A stretch of DNA of 64,000 nucleotides from Fibrobacter sp. UBA4297 (GCF_002394865.1 NZ_DGUZ01000012.1:55843-119842); one strand, 5' to 3'. Shown: positions 34,152 through 43,257, counted from the stretch's first letter. Program-made: numbers and translations. Notes: a model not told the origin generated them from the letters alone.

Positions 34152-34688
34152 ATGTTCCATCCGATTCGTCATTTCATTACGATTACTAAGCACAGGAACG
34201 AAGTGATTCGGCTTTGCATCAAGGCCGGTATCGGTTTGCAGGGGCTGTTCCACGATTTGTCGAAGTACAGCCCTACCGAATTTATTCCAGGCGCAAAATA
34301 TTACACGGGCAAGGAATCGCCGAACAATGGCGAACGCCGCGAAACAGGCTACAGTCTTGCATGGATGCACCACAAGGGGCGCAACAAGCACCACTTTGAA
34401 TTCTGGTACGATTACGACATGAAGACAAAGAAAATCGTGCCGATGGACATGCCGGACCGCTACATCAAGGAAATGTTCTGCGACCGCGTGGCCGCCTCCA
34501 AGACGTACAACAAAGAAACTTATACGCAAGAATCGCCGCTCCTGTATTTGACCAAGAGTACTGCGCACGAGAAGATGACGGAAACGACTTACAAGAAGTT
34601 GCTGTTTTTGCTCAAGAAGCTTGCGACGGATGGCGAAAAAGAAACGCTTAGGTTCATGCGGCATTGCAAGGAACTGCCGACTGAGTAA
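34152..34688 (+). CDS. DUF5662 family protein (HD-like)
   Basis: 178 residues. The segment GLQGLFHDLSKYSPTEF has the HD pair typical of this family, followed by the histidines in WMHHKGRNKHHFEFW and a DMPDRYIKEMFCD block. The ligand set suggests a metal-dependent phosphohydrolase but no activity is established. Translation could start at the ATG at 34152. It stands alone between the ABC-F gene and cvfB. Confidence 0.75.
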   Translation: MFHPIRHFITITKHRNEVIRLCIKAGIGLQGLFHDLSKYSPTEFIPGAKYYTGKESPNNGERRETGYSLAWMHHKGRNKHHFEFWYDYDMKTKKIVPMDMPDRYIKEMFCDRVAASKTYNKETYTQESPLLYLTKSTAHEKMTETTYKKLLFLLKKLATDGEKETLRFMRHCKELPTE

Positions 34689-34748
34689 AGCAAAGCGTTC
34701 GAACTACAAGAGCCCTTGCGGGCACTCGCGCAAAAAAGTATATTTAAA

Positions 34749-34778
34749 GGAGATACCCGCTCGGTGGTGGGCATGACA
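34749..34778. repeat. short palindromic repeat, CCCGCTCGGTGGTGGGCATGACA
   Basis: Matches the element within tilS at 23031-23057 with TCGGTGGYGGG and the ATGACA edge. Lies upstream of cvfB. Confidence 0.5.
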
Positions 34779-34845
34779 TTAACGTATCGCGGATGTCCGC
34801 GACTTTAACCCCGCCCTGCGGGATACCAGAACGGAAAGGCAAATT

Positions 34846-35679
34846 ATGGAACTTGGAAGAATTAACCGCGCACGCGTCGAATCTATCACGCCACAGGGTT
34901 ATTACCTGGAACTCGAAACTGGCGGAAGCGTGCTACTCCCTGGCAACCGCAACAAATTCACACTTGTCGAAGGCGAAATCATTGACGTGTTCGTTTACAC
35001 GGATTCCGAAGACCGCCCGATTGCAACGCTTGACAAGCCGCTCGCCCAGGTAGGCGAATTTGCTGTACTCACCGTCAAGGAAGTCAACCGCGTTGGCGCA
35101 TTCTTGGATTGGGGTCTCAACAAGGACTTGTTCCTCCCCTTCAAGCAGCAACTTGGCGAATTGCAGAAAGGCGACCGTTGCGTAGTCTTTGTACTCGAAG
35201 ACGAAAAGAGCGGACGCATCATCGCCACCGAAAAAATCAAGAGCTTTATCGATCCGGACACGAACGACTTGCATATCGGCCAGCGCGTAGAACTCGCCGC
35301 TTACGAAGTCACGCCCGACTACGTCGATTGCCTCGTGGATTACCGCTACACAGGCCGCCTCATGGTGACGCCAGGCATGGAACGCATCTACATCGGTGAT
35401 ACGATGCCCGGATTCATCCAGCGTTTCACGAGCGACGGAAAGATTACGCTCAACTTGACGCCGATCGGTTACAAGGGAGTGATGAAGAGCGAAAGCCCCA
35501 ATGCGATCATGCAAAAGCTCGAAGCTGCGGGCGGATTCCTCCCCTACGGCGACCACACCGACCCGGAAACGATTCGTCGCGAATTCGGCATGTCCAAGAA
35601 GACGTTCAAGAAAATTATCGGGACGCTTTTCCGCGAAGAAAAAATCGTGATTGAAGAAGACGGAATCCGCGCAGTTTAA
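34846..35679 (+). CDS. cvfB: S1-like RNA-binding protein CvfB/YitL
   Basis: 277 residues: three S1-type domains in tandem, then a winged-helix end. First: MELGRINRARVESITPQGYYLEL; second: FAVLTVKEVNRVGAFLDWGLNKDLFLPF, split here as FAVLTVKEVNRVGAFLDWG then KDLFLPF; third: RYTGRLMVTPGMERIYIGD. The C-terminus (IRREFGMSKKTFKKIIGTLF) is the typical CvfB winged helix. In firmicutes the family affects virulence gene expression; here the target is unknown. A terminator at 35797 follows. Confidence 0.92.
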   Translation: MELGRINRARVESITPQGYYLELETGGSVLLPGNRNKFTLVEGEIIDVFVYTDSEDRPIATLDKPLAQVGEFAVLTVKEVNRVGAFLDWGLNKDLFLPFKQQLGELQKGDRCVVFVLEDEKSGRIIATEKIKSFIDPDTNDLHIGQRVELAAYEVTPDYVDCLVDYRYTGRLMVTPGMERIYIGDTMPGFIQRFTSDGKITLNLTPIGYKGVMKSESPNAIMQKLEAAGGFLPYGDHTDPETIRREFGMSKKTFKKIIGTLFREEKIVIEEDGIRAV

Positions 35680-35719
35680 AAAGAGGCATTTAGAACCAAA
35701 TTTCGAAAAAAAGCCCCAA

Positions 35720-35760
35720 TTTACGTGAATAGGACTATTTTTTCAAGTTTTTCACGTAAA
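35720..35760. repeat. perfect 10-bp inverted repeat TTTACGTGAA/TTCACGTAAA
   Basis: Arms at 35720-35729 and 35751-35760 with a 21-base spacer. A second copy of the same core, also inverted, occurs at 35910-35947. Both lie between the convergent cvfB and OmpA-like genes. Confidence 0.6.
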
Positions 35761-35796
35761 ATTCAAAACAAACTAATCATAATTAGATAAAAACAA

Positions 35797-35829
35797 GCTC
35801 CTTTAAGTATTCAAAGGAGCCCATTTTTT
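35797..35829 (+). terminator. bidirectional-looking terminator after cvfB
   Basis: GCTCCTTT (35797-35804) pairs with AAAGGAGC (35813-35820), followed by CCATTTTTTA. The opposite strand has an A-rich/T-rich flank as well, so it may also stop transcripts from the convergent gene. Confidence 0.8.
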
Positions 35830-35909
35830 ATTTTTCAGCCGATTTCATTCCTTTTTGAGGGACAAAAATGCTTTTTGTAGCCGGGAAAATACACACAACA
35901 TAAAAAAAA

Positions 35910-35947
35910 TACGTGAAAATCTGCGTTATTTCACAAATTTTCACGTA
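35910..35947. repeat. perfect 11-bp inverted repeat TACGTGAAAAT/ATTTTCACGTA
   Basis: Arms at 35910-35920 and 35937-35947 with a 16-base spacer. Shares the TACGTGAA core with the pair at 35720-35760. A nested TGCGTT/AACGCA pair lies at 35922-35927 and 35951-35956. Confidence 0.6.
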
Positions 35948-35997
35948 AAAAACGCACTTTTTTCTAAATTCCAGTATTTTCGCGATATTAGAACAAA

Positions 35998-36696
35998 TTA
36001 GAAATTCACTTCGTCGGCGTTGAGCACTTTAAGCTCAATACGACGGTTGGCGCGGCGACCCGCTTCCGTCGAATTATCACCCTTCGGGCGGCTCGGGCCG
36101 TAGCCCACAGCAGTCACGCGGTTGGCGTCAATGCCCTGTTCAATCATGTAATTGCGGACACTGTTTGCGCGATCTTCAGAAAGCTGCTGGTTGAGTTCTG
36201 CGGAGCCATCGCTACTTGTATGGCCTTCCACTTCAATCTTGGCCTTCGGATTGCGCTTGAGCCCTGCAATCGCGGCATTGAGAGTCTTCAAGGAGCTCGG
36301 CACAAGTTCCGCACTGCCCGCCTTAAACGTCACGCCCGTAAGTTCGGAACGAGTATCGTCAAAAACGACCGAAATTCCACCCGTGCTTGCCGTGCGGGAA
36401 ACATACGGAGTTTCGCCGCATTCGAACGGTCCCGTCAAGCTTTCGCAGAGAATCGTGTAGGAATCTTCACGCGGGATATGGAAGCTAGCTTCACCATACA
36501 CGTCCGTCGTGATGACCACCTTTTTTCCCTTGTTCTGCCCCACAAACGTGAGCTTTTTCTTGGCATGCGGAACGTTTTCTTCGTTCGTGTAAGTCACGTT
36601 CAGCACGGCGTGCGTCTTGTTCGGTGCAAGTTTGCCGGCAGATGCAAAAGAAACGGCCACCATAGCCGAAAGGGCGATGCGGGGAATCATTCTCAT
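35998..36696 (-). CDS. OmpA-family peptidoglycan-binding protein
   Basis: 232 residues. Signal peptide (IALSAMVAVSFASAG), an N-terminal domain resembling a transthyretin-like or Cna-B-like fold with VVITTDVYGEASFHIP, and a C-terminal OmpA-like domain from about 120: VTFKAGSAELVPSSLKTL, VEGHTSSDGSAELNQQLSEDRA and GYGPSRPKGDNSTEAGRRAN, split here as GYGPSRPKGDNS then AGRRANRR. The D/R pair that binds diaminopimelate is present (NQQLSEDRA, AGRRANRR). It should anchor the envelope to peptidoglycan. Confidence 0.9.
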   Translation of the reverse strand: MRMIPRIALSAMVAVSFASAGKLAPNKTHAVLNVTYTNEENVPHAKKKLTFVGQNKGKKVVITTDVYGEASFHIPREDSYTILCESLTGPFECGETPYVSRTASTGGISVVFDDTRSELTGVTFKAGSAELVPSSLKTLNAAIAGLKRNPKAKIEVEGHTSSDGSAELNQQLSEDRANSVRNYMIEQGIDANRVTAVGYGPSRPKGDNSTEAGRRANRRIELKVLNADEVNF

Positions 36697-36820
36697 TCTT
36701 GAACTCCAGTTATTGTATTTTTAGACCAAAAATAAAAATTGATAGGCGAAGTTTCAAATTGTCTTTAAATATTTTCTGAAATTTCTAGATTTGCGCACAC
36801 AAAATTTGTACGGAGAAATT

Positions 36821-37873
36821 ATGAACTTCACAAAAATTACAAGCGCACTTCTGGTTGCAGGCATGTGCTCAGCCGCCTTTGCAGCCGATGGCGAATTCAG
36901 CCTCAAGGGTAATGTCCAGACGCAGGCCACCAAGATGATTGCCGACGACGACAATAACCTGAGCTCCTACTGGATCCGCGCCAACATTGGCGGCCTCTAC
37001 AAGAGCGAGAACTTCGATGCACAGGTCATGTTGCGCATTTTCGCCCCGCAGTTCGGTAACAAGATTAAGGACGGCGACGGCAAGACCACTAGCTACGACA
37101 AGATTCTTGCAGACCTCTACTGGGCAAACTACAAGTGGAATTTTGAGACCTACAAGCTCAATCTCAAGATTGGTCACTGGAAGACGGACTGGTCGCAGTC
37201 TACCCATTTTGGTACTTACATCGATAAGGACCTCACGGCACGCGGCCTCTGGATGCGCGACTACAGCCACAACGCCATTGAATTCGGCTGGCAAACCGGT
37301 TACTCGAACTTCACGGCCATGGTTGCCACAAGAGACAACAAGTTCAATACGGGCTACATCCGCCTTGAAGAAGATCTCAAGTTTGATTTTCCGTTCGAAG
37401 CAAAGTTCGCATATCGCGTGAACGCTATTGACCCGATTCAGAACACGGCTGCTATCACCCACCGCCTCGCAACCTACCTGAGCTACAAGCCGCTCGATTT
37501 CTTGCGCGTTTATGGTGAATACGGCTATATCGTCACGCAGGAAGACGCCGTCAAGACGACAGCTCCCAACTACGTTGCTCCGGAATACAAGTACATGAAA
37601 CCGGGCGACGCCTACCATCCGTTCTACATCGGTGCCGAATACACTCCGAAGAAAGATTGCTTTATGAACACTCTCATGAGCAGCCTCTACGTTGAATGGG
37701 AACACATCAATGACCGCGCCGCTCTCACTGGTGGCAAGGACATCGACAACTGGGCATGGACGGTCGCATGGGCCAAGAAAATTGCAAATTCCAAGCTCCA
37801 GTTCAGCGTCTACAGCGGTAACGAAATTAGCGACGTCGGTTTTGCATTCCGCTTGACCAGCACGATCAAGTAA
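36821..37873 (+). CDS. porin-like outer-membrane protein
   Basis: 350 residues from the ATG at 36821 (CGGAGAAATT before it). A signal peptide (ITSALLVAGMCSAAFAA) is followed by alternating aromatic strands (YWIRANIGGLYKSENFDAQV, WKFETYKLNLKIGHWKTDW) typical of a 16-strand porin-like barrel, with a closing FAFRLTSTIK. Similar to alginate or phosphate-selective porins in style, but no ligand can be named. Codon use is biased toward C-ending codons, so it may be an abundant envelope protein. A terminator follows 62 bases downstream. Confidence 0.7.
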   Translation: MNFTKITSALLVAGMCSAAFAADGEFSLKGNVQTQATKMIADDDNNLSSYWIRANIGGLYKSENFDAQVMLRIFAPQFGNKIKDGDGKTTSYDKILADLYWANYKWNFETYKLNLKIGHWKTDWSQSTHFGTYIDKDLTARGLWMRDYSHNAIEFGWQTGYSNFTAMVATRDNKFNTGYIRLEEDLKFDFPFEAKFAYRVNAIDPIQNTAAITHRLATYLSYKPLDFLRVYGEYGYIVTQEDAVKTTAPNYVAPEYKYMKPGDAYHPFYIGAEYTPKKDCFMNTLMSSLYVEWEHINDRAALTGGKDIDNWAWTVAWAKKIANSKLQFSVYSGNEISDVGFAFRLTSTIK

Positions 37874-37936
37874 TTGAAATTACCAAAACGCGCGGGCATT
37901 AATTAAACAGCGCAACGCTCGCTTAAAGCGTTTGAA

Positions 37937-37965
37937 AAGCCAGGGTAAACACCCTGGCTTTTTTA
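37937..37965 (+). terminator. rho-independent terminator after the porin-like gene
   Basis: AAGCCAGGGT (37937-37946) pairs with ACCCTGGCTT (37951-37960) around AAAC, followed by TTTTT. Confidence 0.88.
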
Positions 37966-38116
37966 GTATTACAGAATCCTTCGCAGTAGCGTGCAAAACG
38001 AGAGTCGCGGGCGACCGCTTGCAGGCGCACAAGACCGATTGAAGCCGCTGACGCCGTAGGCGTCAACTCCGAGCTTTCGCCCCGCCCGCATGACGTTCAT
38101 TTTGCAAAAAAAATTC

Positions 38117-38196
38117 CGCGACTTTGTCGCGAGATTTTTAATCCCCCTTGTGGTGGAATGAAAAAAAACTCATGATTTCATCATGAGACTTTTTTA
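38117..38196. terminator. cluster of two terminator-like hairpins
   Basis: CGCGAC-TTT-GTCGCG (38117-38131) followed by AGATTTTTAATCC, and CTCATGAT-TTC-ATCATGAG (38169-38187) followed by ACTTTTTTAT. Both have A-rich upstream flanks, so each could act in both directions. No gene is seen in 37966-38214; this 250-base gap holds these hairpins and GC-rich sequence without coding signal. Confidence 0.5.
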
Positions 38197-38214
38197 TACC
38201 CCTGTGGCGGAAAG

Positions 38215-38247
38215 TAAAAACGACCAGCCTTTCGGTTGGTCGTTTTT
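38215..38247 (-). terminator. terminator of tRNA-Glu
   Basis: On the minus strand: AAAAACGACCAACC, GAAA loop, GGCTGGTCGTTTTT. It begins three bases after the tRNA. Confidence 0.85.
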
Positions 38248-38249
38248 AG

Positions 38250-38322
38250 TACCCCCAAGCGGACTCGAACCGCTGTTGCGGGAATGAGAATCCCGAGTCC
38301 TAGGCCACTAGACGATGGGGGC
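38250..38322 (-). tRNA. tRNA-Glu (CTC)
   Basis: 73 bases on the minus strand. The acceptor GCCCCCA pairs with TGGGGGT (a terminal G-T pair); the anticodon stem CGGGA/TCCCG encloses TTCTCAT, so the anticodon is CTC; the T arm has GGTTCGAGTCC. The discriminator is A and no CCA is encoded. Confidence 0.93.
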
Positions 38323-38333
38323 GAGTGCGGCAT

Positions 38334-38362
38334 ATTATAGCAATTTAAGCTTTATCCGTCAA
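38334..38362 (-). promoter_or_regulatory. promoter of tRNA-Glu
   Basis: On the minus strand TTGACG (38362-38357), a 17-base spacer and TATAAT (38339-38334), ending 11 bases before the tRNA. Confidence 0.85.
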
Positions 38363-38421
38363 GCAATAATTGAGTTTATTTGCTGAGGGTCGCTCTGCCG
38401 CATTTACAAGAATTCGTCCGT

Positions 38422-38505
38422 AGTTATTAATAGTTAGTCATTAGCAGATTAATTTTAGAAATCATCTCTAATGACTACTGACCAATAACCATTAACTAAA
38501 GACTA
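38422..38505. repeat. heptamer array (GTCATTA/GTCAGTA type), inverted halves
   Basis: The minus strand from 38503 reads GTCTTTA, GTTAATG, GTTATTG, GTCAGTA, GTCATTA, G. The plus strand at about 38422-38445 reads GTTATTA, ATAGTTA, GTCATTA. The first G of the minus array is the last base of the stop codon of the PpiD-like gene. Confidence 0.75.
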
Positions 38506-40434
38506 GTCTCTATAGAAGAGATCGAGGTTGCTCTGTACCTGTGTAGATGCTTCGAGAGAAGACACATAGTCGTTGAAAGCAGTCATCACACCAAAGCGGT
38601 AGGAGTTGTCTACATCCTGCTTGATGGCTTCTTCAACTTCTTCAACCTTCGGAGTCTTCTTGGAAACGACCTTGACCATCACGGCGCCGTTTTCAGCAAC
38701 AACCGGAGCGGTCCATTCACCGACCTTAGCCTTCCCTACAACGCGTGCAATCTGAGCAGTGCCATAGCCAAAGCCAGGAACAAAACCATCAACAGAAGCG
38801 TTCTTGGTTTCGAGTTCGACCTTTTCAATCTTGGTTGTGGTGTCAGCCGGATTCCAGGCCTTGACCTGAGCGGCAACAGAATTCAAGTAGCTTTCAGCAG
38901 CCTTGGCAGCCTTCTGCTTGAGGAGAGTTTCCTTAATGTCATTGTAGTAAAGCGGGAGACTGCGTTCGCCAGCCTTGTAATCACCCACCTTCTTGGCAAT
39001 CACGACCCATTTGTTGTTTCTGAGCACGCCAGAAATTTCGCTTTCTTCCTTCGGGAGGTTTTCGTTCGGCCAAGCGAAAGAAGCAAGACCCTTGAGGTAA
39101 CCAAAGGCAGCCATATTGCCATCACGAGAAACCCATTCAGAAGTCTTGACTTCGAGACCGCGAGCCTGAGCTTCCGTGAGCAAGTCAGAACCGGCATCGA
39201 CATCCTTCTTGATGTTGGTGAGAATCTTTTCGAGGCTATCAATCGTATTGGATGAAGCTGTAACAGTGAGGAGGATGTGGCCAACCTTGACCTTTTCGAC
39301 TTCACCCTTGGCGTTCTTCACGTTACCGTAAGACTTGATGATGTGATAACCGAACTGAGAACGGACCGGTTCTGAAATCTTGCCAGAGTCAAGAGCAAAT
39401 GCAGCGTCTTCGAACGGCTTCACGTAAGTACCACGACCGACAAAGTCTTCGCTCAAGACACCGCCCTTTTCGGCACTACCCGGATCTTCAGAAGAAACGC
39501 GAGCCATGTCTTCAAACGTCGTCGTAGAAGAGGAGTCGGTGAGCTGGTAGTAAAGCGTCATTGCATATTCGCGGATGCTAGCATCGTCACCTGCTGTAGC
39601 TTCAACCGGGAGAGATACGTACTGGAACTGAGCAACATCCTTCTGGACAAAGAAGCTGTCCATGTGGGCGTTGTAGTAACCAGCAACCATAACGCTATCC
39701 ACAGAATTGCTATCAGCAACAAATGCAGAACTCGGGGCGACCGCCACCTGCAGTTCGTAATCCGTCATGCGACGTTCAACAGCCCACTTTGCTTCGAGAG
39801 AAGTCGGATGGACCGAAGCATTTACCAAAGTCTGGAGCTGACGAGCCGGAATGGTATTGTTCTTCATTTCGTCTTCGAGCATAAGCATGGAATTCCAGCG
39901 ATAGGCAGCCGGAGTTTCAATCCATGCATCATAATCAGCCTTGTTGAACGTCGTGTCCGTGAGGAACTTCGGGAGAGTACCGATGAAAGCCTGAGTGCGC
40001 TGAATCAAGTCTTCCTGAGAAGAAGCCTGCTGCTGGATGGCATAGAGGCGAGCCTGAGCTTCCTGGACCAGGCGAGCACGAACGGCGTCAGAATTGCGCT
40101 TGAACTCGTTTTTGAGTTCGGCAACCGAGGCTCTCAGTTCGGCCTTTTCGAACTGTTCGCCAAAGAGAGCCTGACGAACGAAGCTTGAGAACACCTGAGC
40201 ACGGAGCTGAGAGTACTGTTCGTCATCCAAGTGCTGGTTCTGGTACTGATTCTGCACGATCATCTTCACACGAGAATCGAAGTCCGTGTAAGAAATCTTG
40301 GTATCGTTGACAACGCCGATAGGATAGCTACGTCCCTGGTCCGGAACACGGTCCATGGCGAGAAGACCGATAGCGATACCGGCGGCAAAGATCACAATTA
40401 CCCACTTGGCTTTTTCATTAATCCACGTTAACAT
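38503..40434 (-). CDS. PpiD/SurA-like peptidyl-prolyl isomerase, periplasmic chaperone
   Basis: About 643 residues from the ATG at 40434 (GGAG 8 bases upstream); the frame is open to 40464. One membrane helix (about 8-28), a SurA/PpiD-type N-terminal chaperone domain with YPIGVVNDTKISYTDF, and a parvulin domain from about 280: FEDMARVSSEDPGSAEKGG, FALDSGKISEPVRSQFGYHI. A second, shorter parvulin-like region follows. Assists folding of outer-membrane proteins at the cytoplasmic membrane. It stands alone, divergent from nadB. Confidence 0.9.
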   Translation of the reverse strand: MLTWINEKAKWVIVIFAAGIAIGLLAMDRVPDQGRSYPIGVVNDTKISYTDFDSRVKMIVQNQYQNQHLDDEQYSQLRAQVFSSFVRQALFGEQFEKAELRASVAELKNEFKRNSDAVRARLVQEAQARLYAIQQQASSQEDLIQRTQAFIGTLPKFLTDTTFNKADYDAWIETPAAYRWNSMLMLEDEMKNNTIPARQLQTLVNASVHPTSLEAKWAVERRMTDYELQVAVAPSSAFVADSNSVDSVMVAGYYNAHMDSFFVQKDVAQFQYVSLPVEATAGDDASIREYAMTLYYQLTDSSSTTTFEDMARVSSEDPGSAEKGGVLSEDFVGRGTYVKPFEDAAFALDSGKISEPVRSQFGYHIIKSYGNVKNAKGEVEKVKVGHILLTVTASSNTIDSLEKILTNIKKDVDAGSDLLTEAQARGLEVKTSEWVSRDGNMAAFGYLKGLASFAWPNENLPKEESEISGVLRNNKWVVIAKKVGDYKAGERSLPLYYNDIKETLLKQKAAKAAESYLNSVAAQVKAWNPADTTTKIEKVELETKNASVDGFVPGFGYGTAQIARVVGKAKVGEWTAPVVAENGAVMVKVVSKKTPKVEEVEEAIKQDVDNSYRFGVMTAFNDYVSSLEASTQVQSNLDLFYRD

Positions 40435-40591
40435 AGAGACAACTCCATTAAAATTTTGTCGCACCGAAAAATAGCAAAAAAAAATGTTTGCATTTTATTT
40501 TATTGATATTGTACGCCAAATATAATGCCGAAAAGCCCTATTTTTTCTATTTATGGGATATAAAAATACAACAATTCCTTTGGAGTATCTC

Positions 40592-42172
40592 ATGTACGAT
40601 ATTTTGGTTCTGGGTGCCGGCATTTCTGGATTGAGCGCAGCTCTCCACGCGGCAGAAAAAGGTTTCCACGTAGTTATCCTGACCAAAGGAGCAAAGCCGG
40701 ACGGATCGTCCAACTACGCCCAGGGCGGAATCGCTACTGTTACCGAAAAGTCCGACAAGTTTGAATTCCACATTGCAGACACGCTCGAAGCAGGCGCAGG
40801 CCTCTGCAAAAAGGAACCGGTCAACATCCTTACCAAGAGCGGTCCTTCGACCATCAAGCAGCTCGTAAAGTGGGGCGTCCAGTTCACACCGTCGCCCGAG
40901 GATAAATCGCAATTTGACCTCCACCTTGAAGGCGGGCACAGCCACCACCGCATTTTGCACGCCGCAGACCTCACCGGTAAAGAGATTATGCGTGCCCTCC
41001 TCTGCGAGCTTCACAAACAAAAGAACATCGACTACCTTGAAAACTGCTATATCAAGGACTTGATTTGCGAAGGCGATGGCAAGAACAAGCGTTGCGTCGG
41101 CGCAAAAATCATCCACCAGAAGACCGGCGAAGTCGAAAGCATCTACGCCAAGGCCACCATCCTTTCGACAGGTGGTGCAGGCCGCATTTGGCAGTACACC
41201 GTCTGCCCGCCCGACAGCTGTGGCGACGGCATGGCGATTGCCGCCCGCGCTGGCGCCGCCCTCCAGGATATCGAGTTCATGCAGTTCCACCCGACTAGCT
41301 TGTACGCACCGAAGTTCAAGAAGCCGTTCCTCATTTCCGAAGCCGTACGTGGTTTCGGCGGCATCCTCAAGAACGACAAGGGCGAAGAATTCATGAACCA
41401 GGTGCACCCGCTGCACTCCCTCGCCCCGCGTGACATCGTCGCTCGCGCTATCCACAGCGAAATGCAGCGTCTCGGCAAGGACCACATGTTCATCGACCTT
41501 TCTGGCCGCACGCCAAAGGACATCAAGAGCCACTTCCCGCACATTTATTCTAAGTGCATGGATGCAGGCATCGACATCACGAAGGAATGGATTCCGGTCG
41601 TTCCGGCAGCTCACTACATGTGCGGTGGCGTTCTCGTCGACACCTGGTCCCGTACCGAAATCAAGGGACTCTACGCTTGCGGCGAAGTTGCTGCAACGGG
41701 CGTCCATGGCGCAAACCGTCTCGCCTCTAACTCGCTTTTGGAAAGCGTTGTTTTTGCCATCCGCGCTGTCGATGATATCGAAAAGAGCGGCATTACTAAG
41801 GATAAATTCACTGCACCTAAGTCCAAGAAAGAAACAGTCAGCTTCACAAAGGCTGCCTACTGGAAGAAGCGCAAGAAGATGCTCCAAGACATGATGTGGA
41901 CGCACTGCGGCATTGTCCGTACCGTCGCTGGCCTCAACCAAGGTCTCAAGGTCATCGAAGAACTCCAGAAGGATGTCGATACCGCCATCAAGAACAAAGA
42001 AACAGAAAACTTGCACTACCTTGAATTCCTGAACGCCCTTCAGGTTTCCAAGATGATTCTCATTGCCGCCCTCCGTCGCAAGGAATCTCGCGGGCTCCAC
42101 TACATCCTCGATTACCCGAATCAGGACCCGAAGACAAAGCACCAGAGCATTTACTTGAGCGACAAGAAATAA
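40592..42172 (+). CDS. nadB: L-aspartate oxidase
   Basis: First enzyme of de novo NAD synthesis; oxidises aspartate to iminoaspartate with FAD. 526 residues from the ATG at 40592 (TTGGAG upstream). FAD-binding GAGISGLSAALHAAEKG, SSNYAQGGIA, the HTE/HRI region HHRILHAADLTGKEIM, MQFHPTSLYAPK, DLSGR, and the VPAAHYMCGGV block, then GLYACGEVAATGVHGANRLA, split here as GLYACGEVAATG and GANRLASNSLLE. The C-terminal helical domain ends at 526. Succinate dehydrogenase flavoprotein is excluded by the NadB spacing and lack of neighbours. Confidence 0.94.
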   Translation: MYDILVLGAGISGLSAALHAAEKGFHVVILTKGAKPDGSSNYAQGGIATVTEKSDKFEFHIADTLEAGAGLCKKEPVNILTKSGPSTIKQLVKWGVQFTPSPEDKSQFDLHLEGGHSHHRILHAADLTGKEIMRALLCELHKQKNIDYLENCYIKDLICEGDGKNKRCVGAKIIHQKTGEVESIYAKATILSTGGAGRIWQYTVCPPDSCGDGMAIAARAGAALQDIEFMQFHPTSLYAPKFKKPFLISEAVRGFGGILKNDKGEEFMNQVHPLHSLAPRDIVARAIHSEMQRLGKDHMFIDLSGRTPKDIKSHFPHIYSKCMDAGIDITKEWIPVVPAAHYMCGGVLVDTWSRTEIKGLYACGEVAATGVHGANRLASNSLLESVVFAIRAVDDIEKSGITKDKFTAPKSKKETVSFTKAAYWKKRKKMLQDMMWTHCGIVRTVAGLNQGLKVIEELQKDVDTAIKNKETENLHYLEFLNALQVSKMILIAALRRKESRGLHYILDYPNQDPKTKHQSIYLSDKK

Positions 42173-42194
42173 ATCTTTTTCTATATAGGGCAGC

Positions 42195-43244
42195 ATGGAA
42201 GAGGTCAAGGCAACACAGTCCAGGAAGAAAGTTAAAGATCAGCTTCCGTCTAAAATCGGCGGATACAAGCCAATACAAGCTCTCAACAGCGGAGCCATGG
42301 GTAGCCTGTGGCTTTGCAGGGACCCGTCTCTCGACAGGCTCGTCGTTGCCAAAAGACTCAATACAAACTTGAACCAGCAGGACATCTACATCAAGAGATT
42401 CCTGCAAGAAGGGAGCATCCTCGCCCACCTGAACCATCCAAGCATCATCCAGCCGTACGCCCTCTGGAAGGATAGCGACGGCAACTACACGATGTCGATG
42501 GAATACGTACAAGGTTCAAGCCTCAAGGATTTACTGCTGAAAAACAAGCGACCGCCCGTCTGGGTTGTCGAGACCATTTTGTACGAGCTCTTGAGCGCAC
42601 TTAGCCACGCCCACAGAAACGGCGTGACCCACCGCGACTTGAAACCAGCAAATATGATGATTGACAAGGACGGACGAGTACGCCTCCTCGACTTTGGCAT
42701 TGCGCATACAGATACCCCGCTCGAAATCGGCAAGGAACTGACGCAAACTGGTTGCATCATCGGGACTGCCGCCTACATGAGCCCAGAACAAATCATGGGT
42801 CAAAAAGTCAATTACGCAAGCGACCTCTTTAGCGTAGGCATCATCGCAAGCGAAATGCTTATTGGCGAAAACCTTTTCCGCGGCAAGGACTTCGAAGAGA
42901 CTCGCGAAAACATCCTCAAGATGAAGTTCAAGCTCGAAGTATTCCCGAACGATGTTCCAAAGCCGCTCCGCAAGTTCGTGCTGAAACTTCTCAACAAACG
43001 AGCCAGCAAACGCCCCTCTTCGGCATGCGACGCCGCTAATGACCTCGCCAACATCATGAAGGAATACCCGCGCGACATGACACCATACATTGCCGACTGG
43101 GCAGACACAGTAAACGAAGACCAACCCGTCGATTCAGTCATATCGCCCAAGCCACAAAAAACTACATTTAAGTATGGAATAGGATTTATACTTGGAGTGA
43201 TAGTAACTGCAATGGCGTTTCTCGCTATTCAGTTAGCGGTTTAA
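42195..43244 (+). CDS. serine/threonine protein kinase with C-terminal membrane anchor
   Basis: 349 residues. Hanks-type kinase domain (about 22-285): the glycine loop is SGAMGSLW, the lysine VVAKRL, the catalytic loop HRDLKPANMM, DFG, and APE-like MSPEQI. Two hydrophobic stretches at the end (about 323-345) make a C-terminal membrane helix, so the kinase faces the cytoplasm and the tail has no periplasmic sensor domain. It starts 22 bases after nadB and ends 13 bases before cvpA, with which it may share a transcript. Confidence 0.92.
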   Translation: MEEVKATQSRKKVKDQLPSKIGGYKPIQALNSGAMGSLWLCRDPSLDRLVVAKRLNTNLNQQDIYIKRFLQEGSILAHLNHPSIIQPYALWKDSDGNYTMSMEYVQGSSLKDLLLKNKRPPVWVVETILYELLSALSHAHRNGVTHRDLKPANMMIDKDGRVRLLDFGIAHTDTPLEIGKELTQTGCIIGTAAYMSPEQIMGQKVNYASDLFSVGIIASEMLIGENLFRGKDFEETRENILKMKFKLEVFPNDVPKPLRKFVLKLLNKRASKRPSSACDAANDLANIMKEYPRDMTPYIADWADTVNEDQPVDSVISPKPQKTTFKYGIGFILGVIVTAMAFLAIQLAV

Positions 43245-43257
43245 AAGGATTTGTCCA

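Noticed and set aside
38422..38505. CRISPR-like short repeats
   Set aside because: The units are 7 bases long with no spacers; no cas gene is present. Classified as a heptamer array.
40547..42208. 553-codon open frame opposite nadB
   Set aside because: Antisense shadow of nadB; the NadB motifs and ribosome-binding site support the plus-strand gene only.
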